DNA of 64,000 nt from an uncultured Muribaculaceae bacterium (GCA_910585285.1 CAJUDL010000004.1:1-64000), one strand, 5' to 3'; positions 1 through 8,908 are shown, numbered from the stretch's first letter. Numbers and translations are program-made. The notes: generated by a model not told the origin, from the sequence alone.

Positions 1-96
1 ATGTGACTGATGAGAAAGCGGGAAAGCATCCAAAAGATTCAAAATTTAAATAAGCACTGCATTTACTTATTATAAACTAATTTTCAATACTTACTT

Positions 97-1632
97 ATGA
101 TAAAAGAATCATTTCGCAGGATAGCTTTCGGTTTTCTGCCGTTTATATTGTTTGCGGCGTGCTCCGACAAGCATGACGACAATGAGCCGGAGTATGAACC
201 GGATGCAATAAAACTGGTATCTACAGATTTGACTGCGCCTCCGGAAGGAGGTCACATGCAGATTGCGTTTACGTGTAATGGAGACTGGACTCTTCAGACA
301 TCATCAGATGTGAAATACAACAATGGCATGTTTTCCAGGACTTCCGGCACCAAAGAAGAATCAGTAGTGGATTTCACGGCATTGCCAAATACGGGTAGTC
401 AAACTAAAGTGACCGCATTCACATTGACATGTGGCAGAACAAGTGTGGCTGTGGAGATCAAGCATCCTCCAATGGAATATGAACTGACAGGAGAGGAGGC
501 TATAAAACAAATGCTGTTGAAGCTGTATAAGGATACGGATGGCGACAATTGGCGATTCAAGGTGAAATGGAGTGCTGACCTTCCTTTGTCGCAATGGGGG
601 AGTGCGGTTAAGTACAATAACGGTGAACTGGAACTGTATCTTAACGAAAACAATCTATGTGGCGAGATTGACCTGTCGGGATGCACTGCCTTAAAGACAT
701 TGCGTGTGTCTAAAAGCCAACTTACACGGCTAAATCTTTCCGGTTGCACGCGTCTGGAGACAGTTGATGCCACCTCCAATCAGTTGGAAGAGGTGAAAGT
801 GGATGGTTGCCATTCGCTCAGAAGACTTATGTGCAGCTATAATCCGCCACTTAGCCATATTGATGTTGCCGGGCATTACAGCATGGAGGAGCTGAGGGTA
901 TCAGACTGCAACCTGTCGGCGATCGATTTAACGGATTGCATTTCATTGCAGACCATAATGGTTGCCAATAATCATCTTACCGAACTGCATGTGCCCGAAC
1001 GTGCCAATCTCAGGGATTTGTTTTGCTATTCAAATAAAATAGAGTCACTTGACGTTTCCGATTCTCCTTGGTTGTATCTGATGAATTGTGGTGACAATGT
1101 TCTTACAAGTCTTGATGTGCGGGGATGCGTGCGCCTGATTAGGTTGTATTGTTACGAAAATCTGCTACCTGCAATTGATTTGACCGATCAGCGAGATGTG
1201 CTCTTTGAATTTTATTGTTACACAAACAGGCTGACGCAACTTGATATTGCCGGATTTAGAGCCTTGTCGACTCTTCATTGCTCGGACAACGACCTTAGGC
1301 AGCTCGACGTGTCAGGTTGTAAATCCCTGTCATCTCTTTATGCATCATATAATTATTTGGAGACATTAAAAGCTTCGGATGAAATGTCGTTTGTAACGCT
1401 TGATCTTACGCGTAACCGCATGTCGCAAATTCCCTTGGAGCGGTGTCATTACGGAGCAAAGGTGTATTGCATGGGTAATCCTGTGTGTAGCGAAATTCCG
1501 GAAAATGCTGATACATTTGAAACGTTTGAACATGATGCCCGTTATGAATATGGCTTGGGAGGCATATACACCGATCGCGGCTACGGATGGTGGTATCCCG
1601 GTGAACCACAATCCGGCAAACACCACCGCTAA
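97..1632 (+). CDS. Surface lipoprotein with leucine-rich repeats
   Basis: 511 residues. A signal peptide ends in the lipobox FAAC (Cys22) and is followed by SDKHDD, an acidic patch like the export signal that places Bacteroidota lipoproteins on the outer face of the outer membrane. Residues about 35-125 form a beta-rich region resembling a BACON or Ig-like module (inference). Near 130-155 a segment with LYKDTDGDNW looks like the N-terminal cap seen before leucine-rich repeats. From about 175 to 460 there are repeats of roughly 21 residues built on L..LDVSGC..L..L.C..N.L. Cys-rich repeats of this kind usually bind proteins or glycans; no ligand can be named. ATG start with no clear Shine-Dalgarno site. 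No obvious operon partner. Confidence 0.85.
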   Translation: MIKESFRRIAFGFLPFILFAACSDKHDDNEPEYEPDAIKLVSTDLTAPPEGGHMQIAFTCNGDWTLQTSSDVKYNNGMFSRTSGTKEESVVDFTALPNTGSQTKVTAFTLTCGRTSVAVEIKHPPMEYELTGEEAIKQMLLKLYKDTDGDNWRFKVKWSADLPLSQWGSAVKYNNGELELYLNENNLCGEIDLSGCTALKTLRVSKSQLTRLNLSGCTRLETVDATSNQLEEVKVDGCHSLRRLMCSYNPPLSHIDVAGHYSMEELRVSDCNLSAIDLTDCISLQTIMVANNHLTELHVPERANLRDLFCYSNKIESLDVSDSPWLYLMNCGDNVLTSLDVRGCVRLIRLYCYENLLPAIDLTDQRDVLFEFYCYTNRLTQLDIAGFRALSTLHCSDNDLRQLDVSGCKSLSSLYASYNYLETLKASDEMSFVTLDLTRNRMSQIPLERCHYGAKVYCMGNPVCSEIPENADTFETFEHDARYEYGLGGIYTDRGYGWWYPGEPQSGKHHR

Positions 1633-1778
1633 TCTAAAGTGGTTGTTGTGTGGTTGAATTTGGTTGGAACTTTGAACCTTTGGTTTTGATGGTAGGTTTT
1701 ATCTATAAGGAGGATTAATTATGTGAGATGGGGAGGTAATGGGATAGGGAATAGTAATTTGCCTAAAACTATACGCTA

Positions 1779-2639
1779 ATGAGACTTGACGGGAGAAGAA
1801 GCAGCTCGAATGTGGACGACCGGCGCGGACGGCGCACCGGGCTGGTGGCTGGTGCCGGTGGAATCGGTGGATTGATTATCACCGCTTTGATTATATGGAT
1901 TTCCGGTGGTAATCCGTTGTCTGTGCTGAATAACGCAGGTTCGATCACCGGCAATCAGGTGGCTCAGAATTATGTTCCTTCTGAACAGGAAGAGAAATAT
2001 GCCGAGTTTGCCAAGGTGATCCTTGCTGGTACGGAAGATGTCTGGACTGAAGAATTTCGGAAGATTGGAAGAACCTACGAACCGCCCAAGATGGTGCTTT
2101 TTACGGGATCGGTAAACTCTGCCTGCGGTAATGCAACGTCGGCTGTTGGTCCTTTCTATTGCTCTGCCGACAAGACTCTCTATATCGACCTCTCTTTCTT
2201 CGAACAGATGGAGAAGCAGATGGGTGCAGGAGGTGATTTCGCTTTTGCCTATGTGATAGCTCATGAAGTGGGGCATCATGTGCAGAATCTTCTTGGCACT
2301 CTTGACCAGGCGCATCAGGAGATGGCTCGTCTTCCGGAAGCTGAGTCCAACAAATTGAGTGTGCGCACTGAGTTGCAAGCCGACTACTATGCCGGTGTGT
2401 GGGCATATCACGACAACCGGCTTTTCAATAGTCTCGAACCCGGTGATATTGAAGAGGGGTTGAATGCCGCCTCCAAGATAGGGGATGACTATCTCCAGAA
2501 GCAGGCGCAGGGATATGCCGTGCCTGAAACCTTTAACCACGGACGTTCCGACCAGCGCGTGCGCTGGCTTGAACTCGGCGCCCGTACCGGCGACCTGACC
2601 CGCGGCGACACCTTCTCCCCCTCCTACAATTCACTATAA
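1779..2639 (+). CDS. Neutral zinc metallopeptidase, YpfJ/KPN_02809 family
   Basis: 286 residues, the usual length of this family (Pfam Zn_peptidase). A short basic N-terminus with RRGRR precedes one membrane segment (about 20-42), so the catalytic part probably faces the periplasm, anchored in the inner membrane. The zinc site HEVGH is at residues 162-166, and the downstream ELQADYYAG segment supplies the likely third zinc ligand. A motif rich in small residues (NSACGNATSAVGPFYC) before the active site is typical of the family. The family is widespread but its substrate is not known to me. Start ATG 1779. The gene stands alone and is the last conserved gene before the repeat-bracketed accessory region. 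Confidence 0.9.
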   Translation: MRLDGRRSSSNVDDRRGRRTGLVAGAGGIGGLIITALIIWISGGNPLSVLNNAGSITGNQVAQNYVPSEQEEKYAEFAKVILAGTEDVWTEEFRKIGRTYEPPKMVLFTGSVNSACGNATSAVGPFYCSADKTLYIDLSFFEQMEKQMGAGGDFAFAYVIAHEVGHHVQNLLGTLDQAHQEMARLPEAESNKLSVRTELQADYYAGVWAYHDNRLFNSLEPGDIEEGLNAASKIGDDYLQKQAQGYAVPETFNHGRSDQRVRWLELGARTGDLTRGDTFSPSYNSL

Positions 2640-2714
2640 ATAGTCCGATAAAATAGATAGTCACGACAACTAAAATAAATTGTCACGACAACCCTCGAAG
2701 TGGGTAATTAGTTA

Positions 2715-2767
2715 TAACCCCATATCGATTAAGCACATATGCCATAGTGCTTAATCGGTGTGGGGTA
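2715..2767. repeat. Long intergenic hairpin
   Basis: Two arms of about 22 bp pair nearly completely (left 2715-2736, right 2747-2767), with AACCCCAYAYCG-like sequence at the stem base and ATTAAGCAC near the tip; loop about 10 nt. No T-run follows, so it is not a standard terminator. It opens the repeat-rich stretch after the metallopeptidase and shares its stem-base sequence with the hairpin at 2872-2925. Confidence 0.6.
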
Positions 2768-2788
2768 ACACAATCGCGTCACTGCGGT

Positions 2789-3655
2789 CTCGAAGAGATC
2801 GATTAATAGATTTTATCCGGAGACTACTCGACATCTACTAAGCCGTTTGACGCTAGGAGGTCTGACCCCACACCGGCCGGTTCGTTTCCTGCGGAAACTC
2901 CCGGTCGATGCGGGGTTATAATTATATGCCCTCTTCAAGGGCTGATGCGATATTTCGCCGAATGGCTCGGTGACTTAGCAGGAGCTAAAGGATGTACTTT
3001 TTTAACAATAGAACAATAGGACAATAGCTAATTCTTCGAATTTAAAGGAGTTGCATATGATGGCTTAAAAGCTAATGTTACTAATGTTCTAATGTTAGAA
3101 AAAAGGAGGTTCTGGTGTTAGAGTGGTTGTGACATTTCGCCTGATGGCTCGGTGACTTAGCAGGAGCTAAAGGATGTACTTTTTTAACAATAGAACAATA
3201 GGACAATAGCTAATTCTTCGAATTTAAAGGAGTTGCATATGATGGCTTAAAAGCTAATGTTACTAATGTTCTAATGTTAGAAAAAAGGAGGTTCTGGTGT
3301 TAGAGTGGTTGTGACATTTCGCCGAATGGCTCGGCGCCTTCGCAGGAGCTAAATGATGTACTTTTTTAACAATAGGACAATAGGACAATAGCCAATTCTC
3401 CGAATTTAAAGGAGTTGCATACAATGGCTTAAAAGCTAATGTTACTAATGTTCTAATGTTAGAAAAAAAGGAGGTTCTGATGTTCGAGTGGTTGTGACAT
3501 TTCGCCTGATGGCTCGGCACCTTCGCAGGAGCGAAGCGACCTTCGGAGAATTCGAGTCAAACTTTGCCCTTCGCGTCTTGGTGCCCAAATATTGAGCTGA
3601 TTCAGGTTGTTGATGAGTGTCAATTTTGTCCGTGGCAGCAGGGTGTGATGAAACA
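2789..3655. repeat. Mosaic repeat array 1 (three 182-bp tandem units)
   Basis: Starts with a leader shared almost base for base with 11259-11460, including a hairpin at 2872-2925 with ACCCC/GGGGT at its base and an inner GTTTCC-TGC-GGAAAC stem. Then three copies of a unit follow with exact 182-bp spacing: the landmark AACAATAG begins at 3004, 3186 and 3368. Each unit has a left arm of octamers AACAATAG/GACAATAG, a short central part, a right arm of octamers CTAATGTT, then a roughly 56-bp module with GC-rich hairpins (GCCGA/TCGGC and CTTCGC/GCGAAG). The tail to about 3655 matches 9850-10028. Open frames across it are repeat translations, not genes. Confidence 0.85.
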
Positions 3656-3783
3656 AATGTTGTTGGAAACACTTTATCGAGGATAAAGAACGCAATTGAT
3701 TTCGATTGGAACTGGAAACGCGAATTCTGGATAACCCAAAGAGAAGAAAGATAATGAGCTGTGATATTATAATTCACAAGTCC

Positions 3784-4764
3784 TTAATTCTTATCGGACT
3801 GGATACGTTTCAGATCTCGGTCAAGTTCCTTGATACATTCAAGTTGGGTTAGCTGCTTTTGTTCTTCCAGATAAAGCGCATATTCTTTTTCGGCTTTTGC
3901 AACTGCAAGCTCATGACGGATTTTTCCTGCAGTTTCAAGTATGTTATGTCCATTCATCTGGAGGATAAGACGTAGCTTGTCAATCCAGTCTCTCATATAC
4001 ATCTTGCGATGATTGAGAGCTTGCGTTTCGGCAAAGGCAAGATATTGTTCGACTATGAGTTTGAGATTCTGCAATTCCGTTTCATTAAGATAGTTCTTTC
4101 CTGTGGCGATGTCACATTTCCTCACCTTGCCCGGTTTGGAAGTAGACTTTAACCCCATGTTTGGCAGACAATGGTTGGCGCGGTAATATATGAGCTGTGC
4201 TGCTGTCTGACCACTTACCGCCCAAAGAAGTTTGTTCTGGACTTCTTTAAAGAACCTGTCGGTCAATTCGGATTTAGGGTCATAGTCGTAGCTTGTCTTA
4301 TAGATGTCCTTGATTTGCTGGTAAAAAATCTTTTCCTCAATTCTAATCTCACGAATACGTTCAAGCAATTCTTTGAAATAATTCATAGAGCTGCCGCTTT
4401 TAAAACGTTCGTCGTTAAGCGCAAAACCCTTGACTATGTAGTCGCGGAGACGTTGTGTCGCCCAAATGCGGAATTGCGTGCCCTGCACCGACTTCACACG
4501 ATAGCCAACCGAGATTATCACATCAAGGCTATAGTATTTCACGGGCTTGTCGGAATTTGCAATTTGCAAAAAATGCAAATTGCTTTCCTCTATCAATTCT
4601 CCTTCTTGAAATACATTGCTGATATGTCGAGAGATAACACTAATATCGCGTTGAAACAACTCCGACATTTGGGATTGGGTAAGCCATACGGTTTCCTCTG
4701 CAAAGAGAACATCAATCTTTATGACGCCGTCCTTGGACTTATATATTGCAATCTCGTCATTCAT
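3784..4764 (-). CDS. RhuM-family protein (virulence RhuM)
   Basis: 326 residues, full length for the RhuM family. The N-terminus carries the family signature with WLTQSQMSELF and SVISRHISNVFQEGEL (about residues 27-57), which looks like a helix-turn-helix DNA-binding region. The middle has the conserved VISVGYRVKS and FRIWATQRLRDYIVKGF segments (about 107-137). The C-terminal half is helical with a charged tail. RhuM was first named from Salmonella pathogenicity island 3, but the family is common on mobile and defence-type islands in Bacteroidota and has no settled biochemical role. It sits just after repeat array 1 and points toward it, alone on its strand. ATG start at 4764. Confidence 0.9.
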   Translation of the reverse strand: MNDEIAIYKSKDGVIKIDVLFAEETVWLTQSQMSELFQRDISVISRHISNVFQEGELIEESNLHFLQIANSDKPVKYYSLDVIISVGYRVKSVQGTQFRIWATQRLRDYIVKGFALNDERFKSGSSMNYFKELLERIREIRIEEKIFYQQIKDIYKTSYDYDPKSELTDRFFKEVQNKLLWAVSGQTAAQLIYYRANHCLPNMGLKSTSKPGKVRKCDIATGKNYLNETELQNLKLIVEQYLAFAETQALNHRKMYMRDWIDKLRLILQMNGHNILETAGKIRHELAVAKAEKEYALYLEEQKQLTQLECIKELDRDLKRIQSDKN

Positions 4765-4887
4765 AACTTTACAAAAACATCGGTCTCGGTTTCAGTTTGC
4801 AATAATGTGACGCTCTGCGAACCTAATTCCGAAGCGGAGTTTGTACCTTCTTGTGAGAGCGTCACCAATCACAATGCAAATATATAA

Positions 4888-5762
4888 AAAATATTCGGCA
4901 AAGGAAACAAATGATTAGGTATAGGTGAAAACACTTAATTAATTGATTGCATATAGATGAGTTAAAAGATTGCTTATCAATCGCTGAATGAGTACATCCA
5001 AAATCGTGATCATATCGCTGCGACAATTTAGAGAGAGTTTGCTTTTATGGATATCCAGCATCGTGGATTTCCCTTATGCCAGTGGTATCCGCGTTCCATC
5101 CGTCCCTATCAGCGTTACACCTGAAACACCGCAAGGTGTGAAGAAATTCGCGATGCTGTAAATTCTTAATAAAATCCGCTTATAAATACATGATGCGAAC
5201 ATTTCGCCGGAAGGCTCGGCGCCTTCGCAGGAGCGAAGCGACCTTCGGTGAATTCGAATCAAACTTTGCCTCTTCGCGCCTTGGCGTCTAAATATTGAGT
5301 CGACTCGATGAAGCAAATGTTGTTGAATCCACTAAACTACAACTAAATAAAAATGAATTAGGATTTGTGGGAATGAAATTGATTTTATAAATTTGCGGTT
5401 GCATACCTTCTGCGGAAGCCGGCAAGGGTTCTGAGGGAGGGTAGGCAGACATATTGAAAAGTGTTTATCGACACTTATTCTTGACCATATGAAACTTCGC
5501 AAACTTCAAGGGAATCAAGAATAGGAGGGCGATAGATGCCCGTGGATATGATATTGTCATGTCCGAGGTTTGGCGCGTGAGCGCCGAGCCTTTGGCGTCA
5601 TATCATACTTGCGTGTGGGCTTCTGCGTTCTCATTCTGTTCCCAAGGCATTGCGAAGGCCTCATATGGCAGAATGAGAGAAGGTACAGGCTCATACGCTT
5701 TTCTTTTTTTCTAACCTAACGCCAAAGCGGTGAGTCCGGAGGCATGGTCTAAAATTTATGTA
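4888..5762. other. Gene-poor spacer with a repeat fragment and hairpins
   Basis: I see no convincing gene here. The stretch 5196-5335 is a decayed copy of the GC-rich module and tail found at the end of the repeat arrays (CGCCTTCGCAGGAGCGAAG and the following TAAATATTGAGT). The stretch 5545-5680 has several inverted repeats: GGCGC/GCGCC at 5572-5585 and CTCATTCTG/CAGAATGAG at 5630-5638 and 5669-5677. The rest is AT-rich and featureless to me. Confidence 0.5.
5196..5335. repeat. Solo fragment of the mosaic repeat
   Basis: Matches the terminal part of arrays 1-3: a GCCGGAAGGCTCGGC hairpin, the CTTCGCAGGAGCGAAG hairpin, then the ACCTTCGG, CAAACTTTGCC and TAAATATTGAGT landmarks. The tail ATGAAGCAAATGTTGTTG also resembles 3646-3665 next to array 1. 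No octamer arms are present. Confidence 0.7.
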
Positions 5763-6011
5763 ATGATGAAAAATAAATCTTCGTGCAGGAAAGGAGGTAG
5801 CAGTAGATTGATTCCTATTCAAATTTTAATTGCTCTTGTGATTATTTTAGTCTCCCTATTCGGAGAATTGATCAACAACGTATTTATTGAAACTTTATTG
5901 ATAGCTGGTTTGAGTATAGTTCAAATCTATATATCACATATTGGGAACAAAAAACTACTTGAGGATGCAAAGAGCTATACGAATGATGCAATGTCATGGG
6001 AGGAACTTTGA
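5763..6011 (+). CDS. Small hypothetical membrane protein
   Basis: About 82 residues from the ATG at 5763. The frame is also open upstream to a GTG at 5730 (93 residues), but neither start has a convincing ribosome site. A basic N-terminus (KNKSSCRKGG) is followed by two hydrophobic stretches of about 18-20 residues split by a short polar loop with GELINN, then a polar tail ending SWEEL. This would be a two-helix membrane protein with the tail in the cytoplasm. I do not recognise a family. It could be a chance frame, though its regular hydrophobic pattern argues for a real small protein. Confidence 0.4.
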   Translation: MMKNKSSCRKGGSSRLIPIQILIALVIILVSLFGELINNVFIETLLIAGLSIVQIYISHIGNKKLLEDAKSYTNDAMSWEEL

Positions 6012-6165
6012 TTTTATTGTCGTTTCAGCATGAACAATTTAAAAACCAGATTCCATCAAACTGTGTTGTTGCATTTCTTTCAATAGACTTAAGAAAGTTA
6101 TAACGCAACTGAAGAAACAAAAATCAGGTAAAAGTAAAACAACCAAATAAAACAATTAAGACAAT

Positions 6166-7554
6166 ATGAAAACAATCAGATTAAAACTCTTAACGCTGAT
6201 GTCGGTTATCGGAATGATATTGCCTATCGCATCACAAGCATACGACTTCTCTTCCGATGGAATATATTATAATATTCTTTCGGAAGAGGATAGGACTGTG
6301 GAGGTAACTGGATATGAATATGATCGGTATAGCGGAAATATTTCAATACCTCCAAAAGTTATTTATTCATCCAAAAGTTATTCTGTGACTACGATAGAGA
6401 AGGAAGCATTCTATCAAAGTTATATAAACAGTGTGGTTATCCCCGGCTCAGTGACTACGATAGGGGAGAGTGCATTCCAATCTTGTACCAGTTTAAAGAG
6501 CGTGGATATCCCCAACTCAGTAACAAGGATAGAGCAGTGGGCATTCTGTAATTGTACCAGTTTAAAGAGTGTGGTTATCCCCAACTCAGTAACAACGATA
6601 CGTATTAGGGCATTCTATAATTGTTCCGGTCTGACGAGTGTGGATATTCCCAGCTCAGTGACAACGATAGAGAAGGAGGCATTCTCTATGTGTACCGGTC
6701 TGACGAGTGTGGATATTCCCAGCTCAGTGACAACGATAGAGCAGTGGGCATTCTCTATGTGTACCGGTCTGACGAGTGTGGTTATCCCCAACTCAGTGAC
6801 AACGATAGAGAAGAATGCATTCTTTAATTGTAGCGGTCTTTCAGTAATAAATGTTCACCAAGACAATCCGGTATACATATCTTTAGATGGCATACTATAT
6901 TCAAAAAAAAATGGAGTTGCGACAACTTTGGAAGTGTGTCCTGCCGGAAAAAAAGGAATAATTAAAATTCCCAGCTCTGTGACTACGATAGGGAGCGATG
7001 CATTCAGTCATTGTACCGGTCTGACGAGTGTGGATATCCCCAACTCAGTAACAACGATAGGGCATGACGCATTCAGTTATTGTACCGGTCTGACGAGTGT
7101 TGATATCCCCAACTCAGTGACAACGATAGGGCTTTCTGCATTCTCTGGTTGTACCGGTCTAAAGAGTGTGGATATTCCCAGCTCGGTGACCGAGATAGGG
7201 GGTTATGCATTCGATGGTGTAAACAATCTTGAGAAAATTTATTGTCATTGGGAAGAACCAGTAAAATCTAGTAATATTTTTGAGGATGAAGTGCTTAAAA
7301 ATGCTACATTATATGTGCCAATTGGCACTAAAGTTAATTATGAAAAAGTGGATCCGTGGCGAAATTTTTGGAATATTGAGGAAGGAGATTATGAAGCAAC
7401 GTCGGGTATAAATGATATTGTACATTCATCCGAAGCCGACATTGTAGAAGTAAATCGGTATGATGTCAGCGGAAAACCTGTTTCCAAGGACTATAAAGGG
7501 ATGGTGATTATTCGCTATTCTGACGGTTCTATAAGGAAACAAATTGTTAAATAA
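6166..7554 (+). CDS. BspA-family leucine-rich-repeat surface protein
   Basis: 462 residues. The signal peptide ends near ASQA (about residue 25). From about 75 there are ten repeats of 23 residues of the form SVTTI.. .AF..CTGL.SVDIPN, the LRR_5/BspA type. Six run to about residue 225, then an insert (INVHQDNPVYISLDGILYSK) and four more follow. The insert is itself a usual part of BspA proteins. The C-terminal 50 residues, with NRYDVSGKPVSKDYKGMVII, resemble the short beta domain at the end of many secreted Bacteroidota proteins, so surface sorting is likely. Neighbouring 69-bp units at 6640-6800 are nearly identical in DNA, so repeat number may change by slippage. BspA proteins are known for host-protein binding; that role here is inference. 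Confidence 0.9.
   Translation: MKTIRLKLLTLMSVIGMILPIASQAYDFSSDGIYYNILSEEDRTVEVTGYEYDRYSGNISIPPKVIYSSKSYSVTTIEKEAFYQSYINSVVIPGSVTTIGESAFQSCTSLKSVDIPNSVTRIEQWAFCNCTSLKSVVIPNSVTTIRIRAFYNCSGLTSVDIPSSVTTIEKEAFSMCTGLTSVDIPSSVTTIEQWAFSMCTGLTSVVIPNSVTTIEKNAFFNCSGLSVINVHQDNPVYISLDGILYSKKNGVATTLEVCPAGKKGIIKIPSSVTTIGSDAFSHCTGLTSVDIPNSVTTIGHDAFSYCTGLTSVDIPNSVTTIGLSAFSGCTGLKSVDIPSSVTEIGGYAFDGVNNLEKIYCHWEEPVKSSNIFEDEVLKNATLYVPIGTKVNYEKVDPWRNFWNIEEGDYEATSGINDIVHSSEADIVEVNRYDVSGKPVSKDYKGMVIIRYSDGSIRKQIVK
6640..6830 (+). repeat. 69-bp tandem coding repeats
   Basis: Three consecutive 69-bp units inside the BspA-type gene begin with TGTACCGGTCTGACGAGTGT or a close variant and differ at only a few bases, mostly in the codons after ATAGAG. 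A related block lies at 7010-7170. Similarity at synonymous sites points to recent duplication or gene conversion. Confidence 0.75.
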
Positions 7555-7568
7555 TGAAGCAATGAATA

Positions 7569-8111
7569 ATGAATAATGAATCCATGATGGATAGGGCAAA
7601 GATGGTTGTTCTCGATCTTTGTGCTGAAAAGGTGTCCGACATAGAGAAATTCAATAATCCTACATATGTCGCAATCTCAGATAAAAATGTTGTATCTGAA
7701 TCTACGATGCCTTATATTTTGGAAGAAGCGGAGATTGCAATAATTCTCTTACCGTTTGAGTATAAAGTGTTGACTAATACAGATATATCTCAATACGTGG
7801 TTTTCATAGATGAAAATCAATTGCCTAACGACAGGATAAGTCAAGGTGGCTGGACATTAAAATTCGATGAACCAAAGACTTCAACTTATCGAACATATTA
7901 TCGTAAGGCCATAATATCCAATGGCGAAATTGAATTAATACTTCCTGTCAAAACTCCAATTTGTATTGATGATATAGAAAGAATATGGAAAATCTTTATC
8001 AAAGCAGAGGGTATTAATGATATAAAAGGAATTGAATTATTGGCAGAATTATACACAGAAATGAAAGGATGCCCTTATTCATATAATACAACATGCAGAA
8101 GAATTAAATAA
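7569..8111 (+). CDS. Hypothetical protein
   Basis: 180 residues with no signal peptide or membrane segment, so probably cytoplasmic. It starts 15 nt after the BspA-type gene and ends 28 nt before the next lipoprotein, so the three may be co-transcribed. It has an acidic first half with FEYKVLTNTDISQYVVFIDENQLP and a helical C-terminus (GIELLAELYTEM). I do not recognise a family and cannot assign a role. Several ATG codons lie close together at the start, so the exact first residue is uncertain. Confidence 0.6.
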   Translation: MNNESMMDRAKMVVLDLCAEKVSDIEKFNNPTYVAISDKNVVSESTMPYILEEAEIAIILLPFEYKVLTNTDISQYVVFIDENQLPNDRISQGGWTLKFDEPKTSTYRTYYRKAIISNGEIELILPVKTPICIDDIERIWKIFIKAEGINDIKGIELLAELYTEMKGCPYSYNTTCRRIK

Positions 8112-8139
8112 ATACAATTAATCAATAACACATATTAAA

Positions 8140-8889
8140 ATGAAAGCAATTCAACTTATTTGCGCGGCTATGATTTGCTGCGCATTGGCAGCAGGATTCA
8201 GTTCCTGTAGCAAGGATGATGACGGTCCGAATGGACCCGCTGTGAAAATGCAGTTGGAGGGTATTACCATTACAGAAGGTAGCTCTACAACAACTCTCTC
8301 AAATTTCGTGTATGACAATCAAGGAAGACTCACGTCTTACGATGTCAACGATAACGGAGACAAGGAGACGGTAAGTTATACTTATAATTCTTCTTATATA
8401 GAAAAGACGGTTGGAAATCGTTATACTGTTACCTATCGTCTTAATAATGGCATTATAACGTCTGCCGATGATGATACATATGAATATTCAAATGGGAATA
8501 TAGTCAAATGGTATATGGCTCCAATGGCAAATGTGTTTTATACATGGGAGGCAGGAAATCCAATCAAAGAAACTATTCGCAACAATTCAGCAGACGAGAA
8601 TATTACAAGTTTTGGATATTCCGATCTGCCATGTTATATAGGAAACTATCAAACTCTATTTGATGAGTATTCTTCAGTTCATGTTGAATTTATAGGTGAT
8701 AGCTATTGGGATCCATTCTTGCAGCAGCAGGGATACTTTGGCAATCTTCCGAAAAATCTGGTCACTTCAGGTAAAGCACCAAGAAGTGCTTGGCAGTTGA
8801 GCTATGAAGTCAATGCCAATGGCTATCCAACAAAGATAACCGGCAAGGATGAGAATGGCACAGCAGTTATGACGCTGACATGGCGATAA
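8140..8889 (+). CDS. DUF4595-like lipoprotein with YD-type repeats
   Basis: 249 residues. The signal peptide ends at lipobox FSSC (Cys23), followed by SKDDD, an acidic patch consistent with surface display. The mature part has short beta repeats built on YDNQGRL, YTYNSSY and YEYSNGN, which resemble YD/RHS-like strands and fit the DUF4595-type lipoproteins common in Bacteroidales. The C-terminus (YEVNANGYPTKITGKDENG) continues the pattern. No catalytic motif is visible. It is the last gene of the small plus-strand cluster and is followed within 20 nt by a clear terminator. Confidence 0.75.
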   Translation: MKAIQLICAAMICCALAAGFSSCSKDDDGPNGPAVKMQLEGITITEGSSTTTLSNFVYDNQGRLTSYDVNDNGDKETVSYTYNSSYIEKTVGNRYTVTYRLNNGIITSADDDTYEYSNGNIVKWYMAPMANVFYTWEAGNPIKETIRNNSADENITSFGYSDLPCYIGNYQTLFDEYSSVHVEFIGDSYWDPFLQQQGYFGNLPKNLVTSGKAPRSAWQLSYEVNANGYPTKITGKDENGTAVMTLTWR

Positions 8890-8908
8890 AAATAGAATTA
8901 TTAGGTAG

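Noticed and set aside
1766..1954. Minus-strand frames across the zinc peptidase gene (1769-2540)
   Set aside because: Shadow frames of a gene with an intact zinc motif and full family length.
3263..3777. Minus-strand open frames of 78-110 codons in array 1
   Set aside because: They are translations of the tandem repeat; the same peptide strings reappear wherever the repeat occurs (5074-5316, 9588-10146), with no start signals and codon use unlike real genes.
4171..4887. 238-codon plus-strand frame
   Set aside because: It lies almost fully antisense to the RhuM gene, whose family match is clear; the frame has no recognisable features.
6621..6827. Second plus-strand frame inside the BspA-type gene
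   Set aside because: It is the shifted reading of the 69-bp repeats, which stay open because the unit length is a multiple of three.
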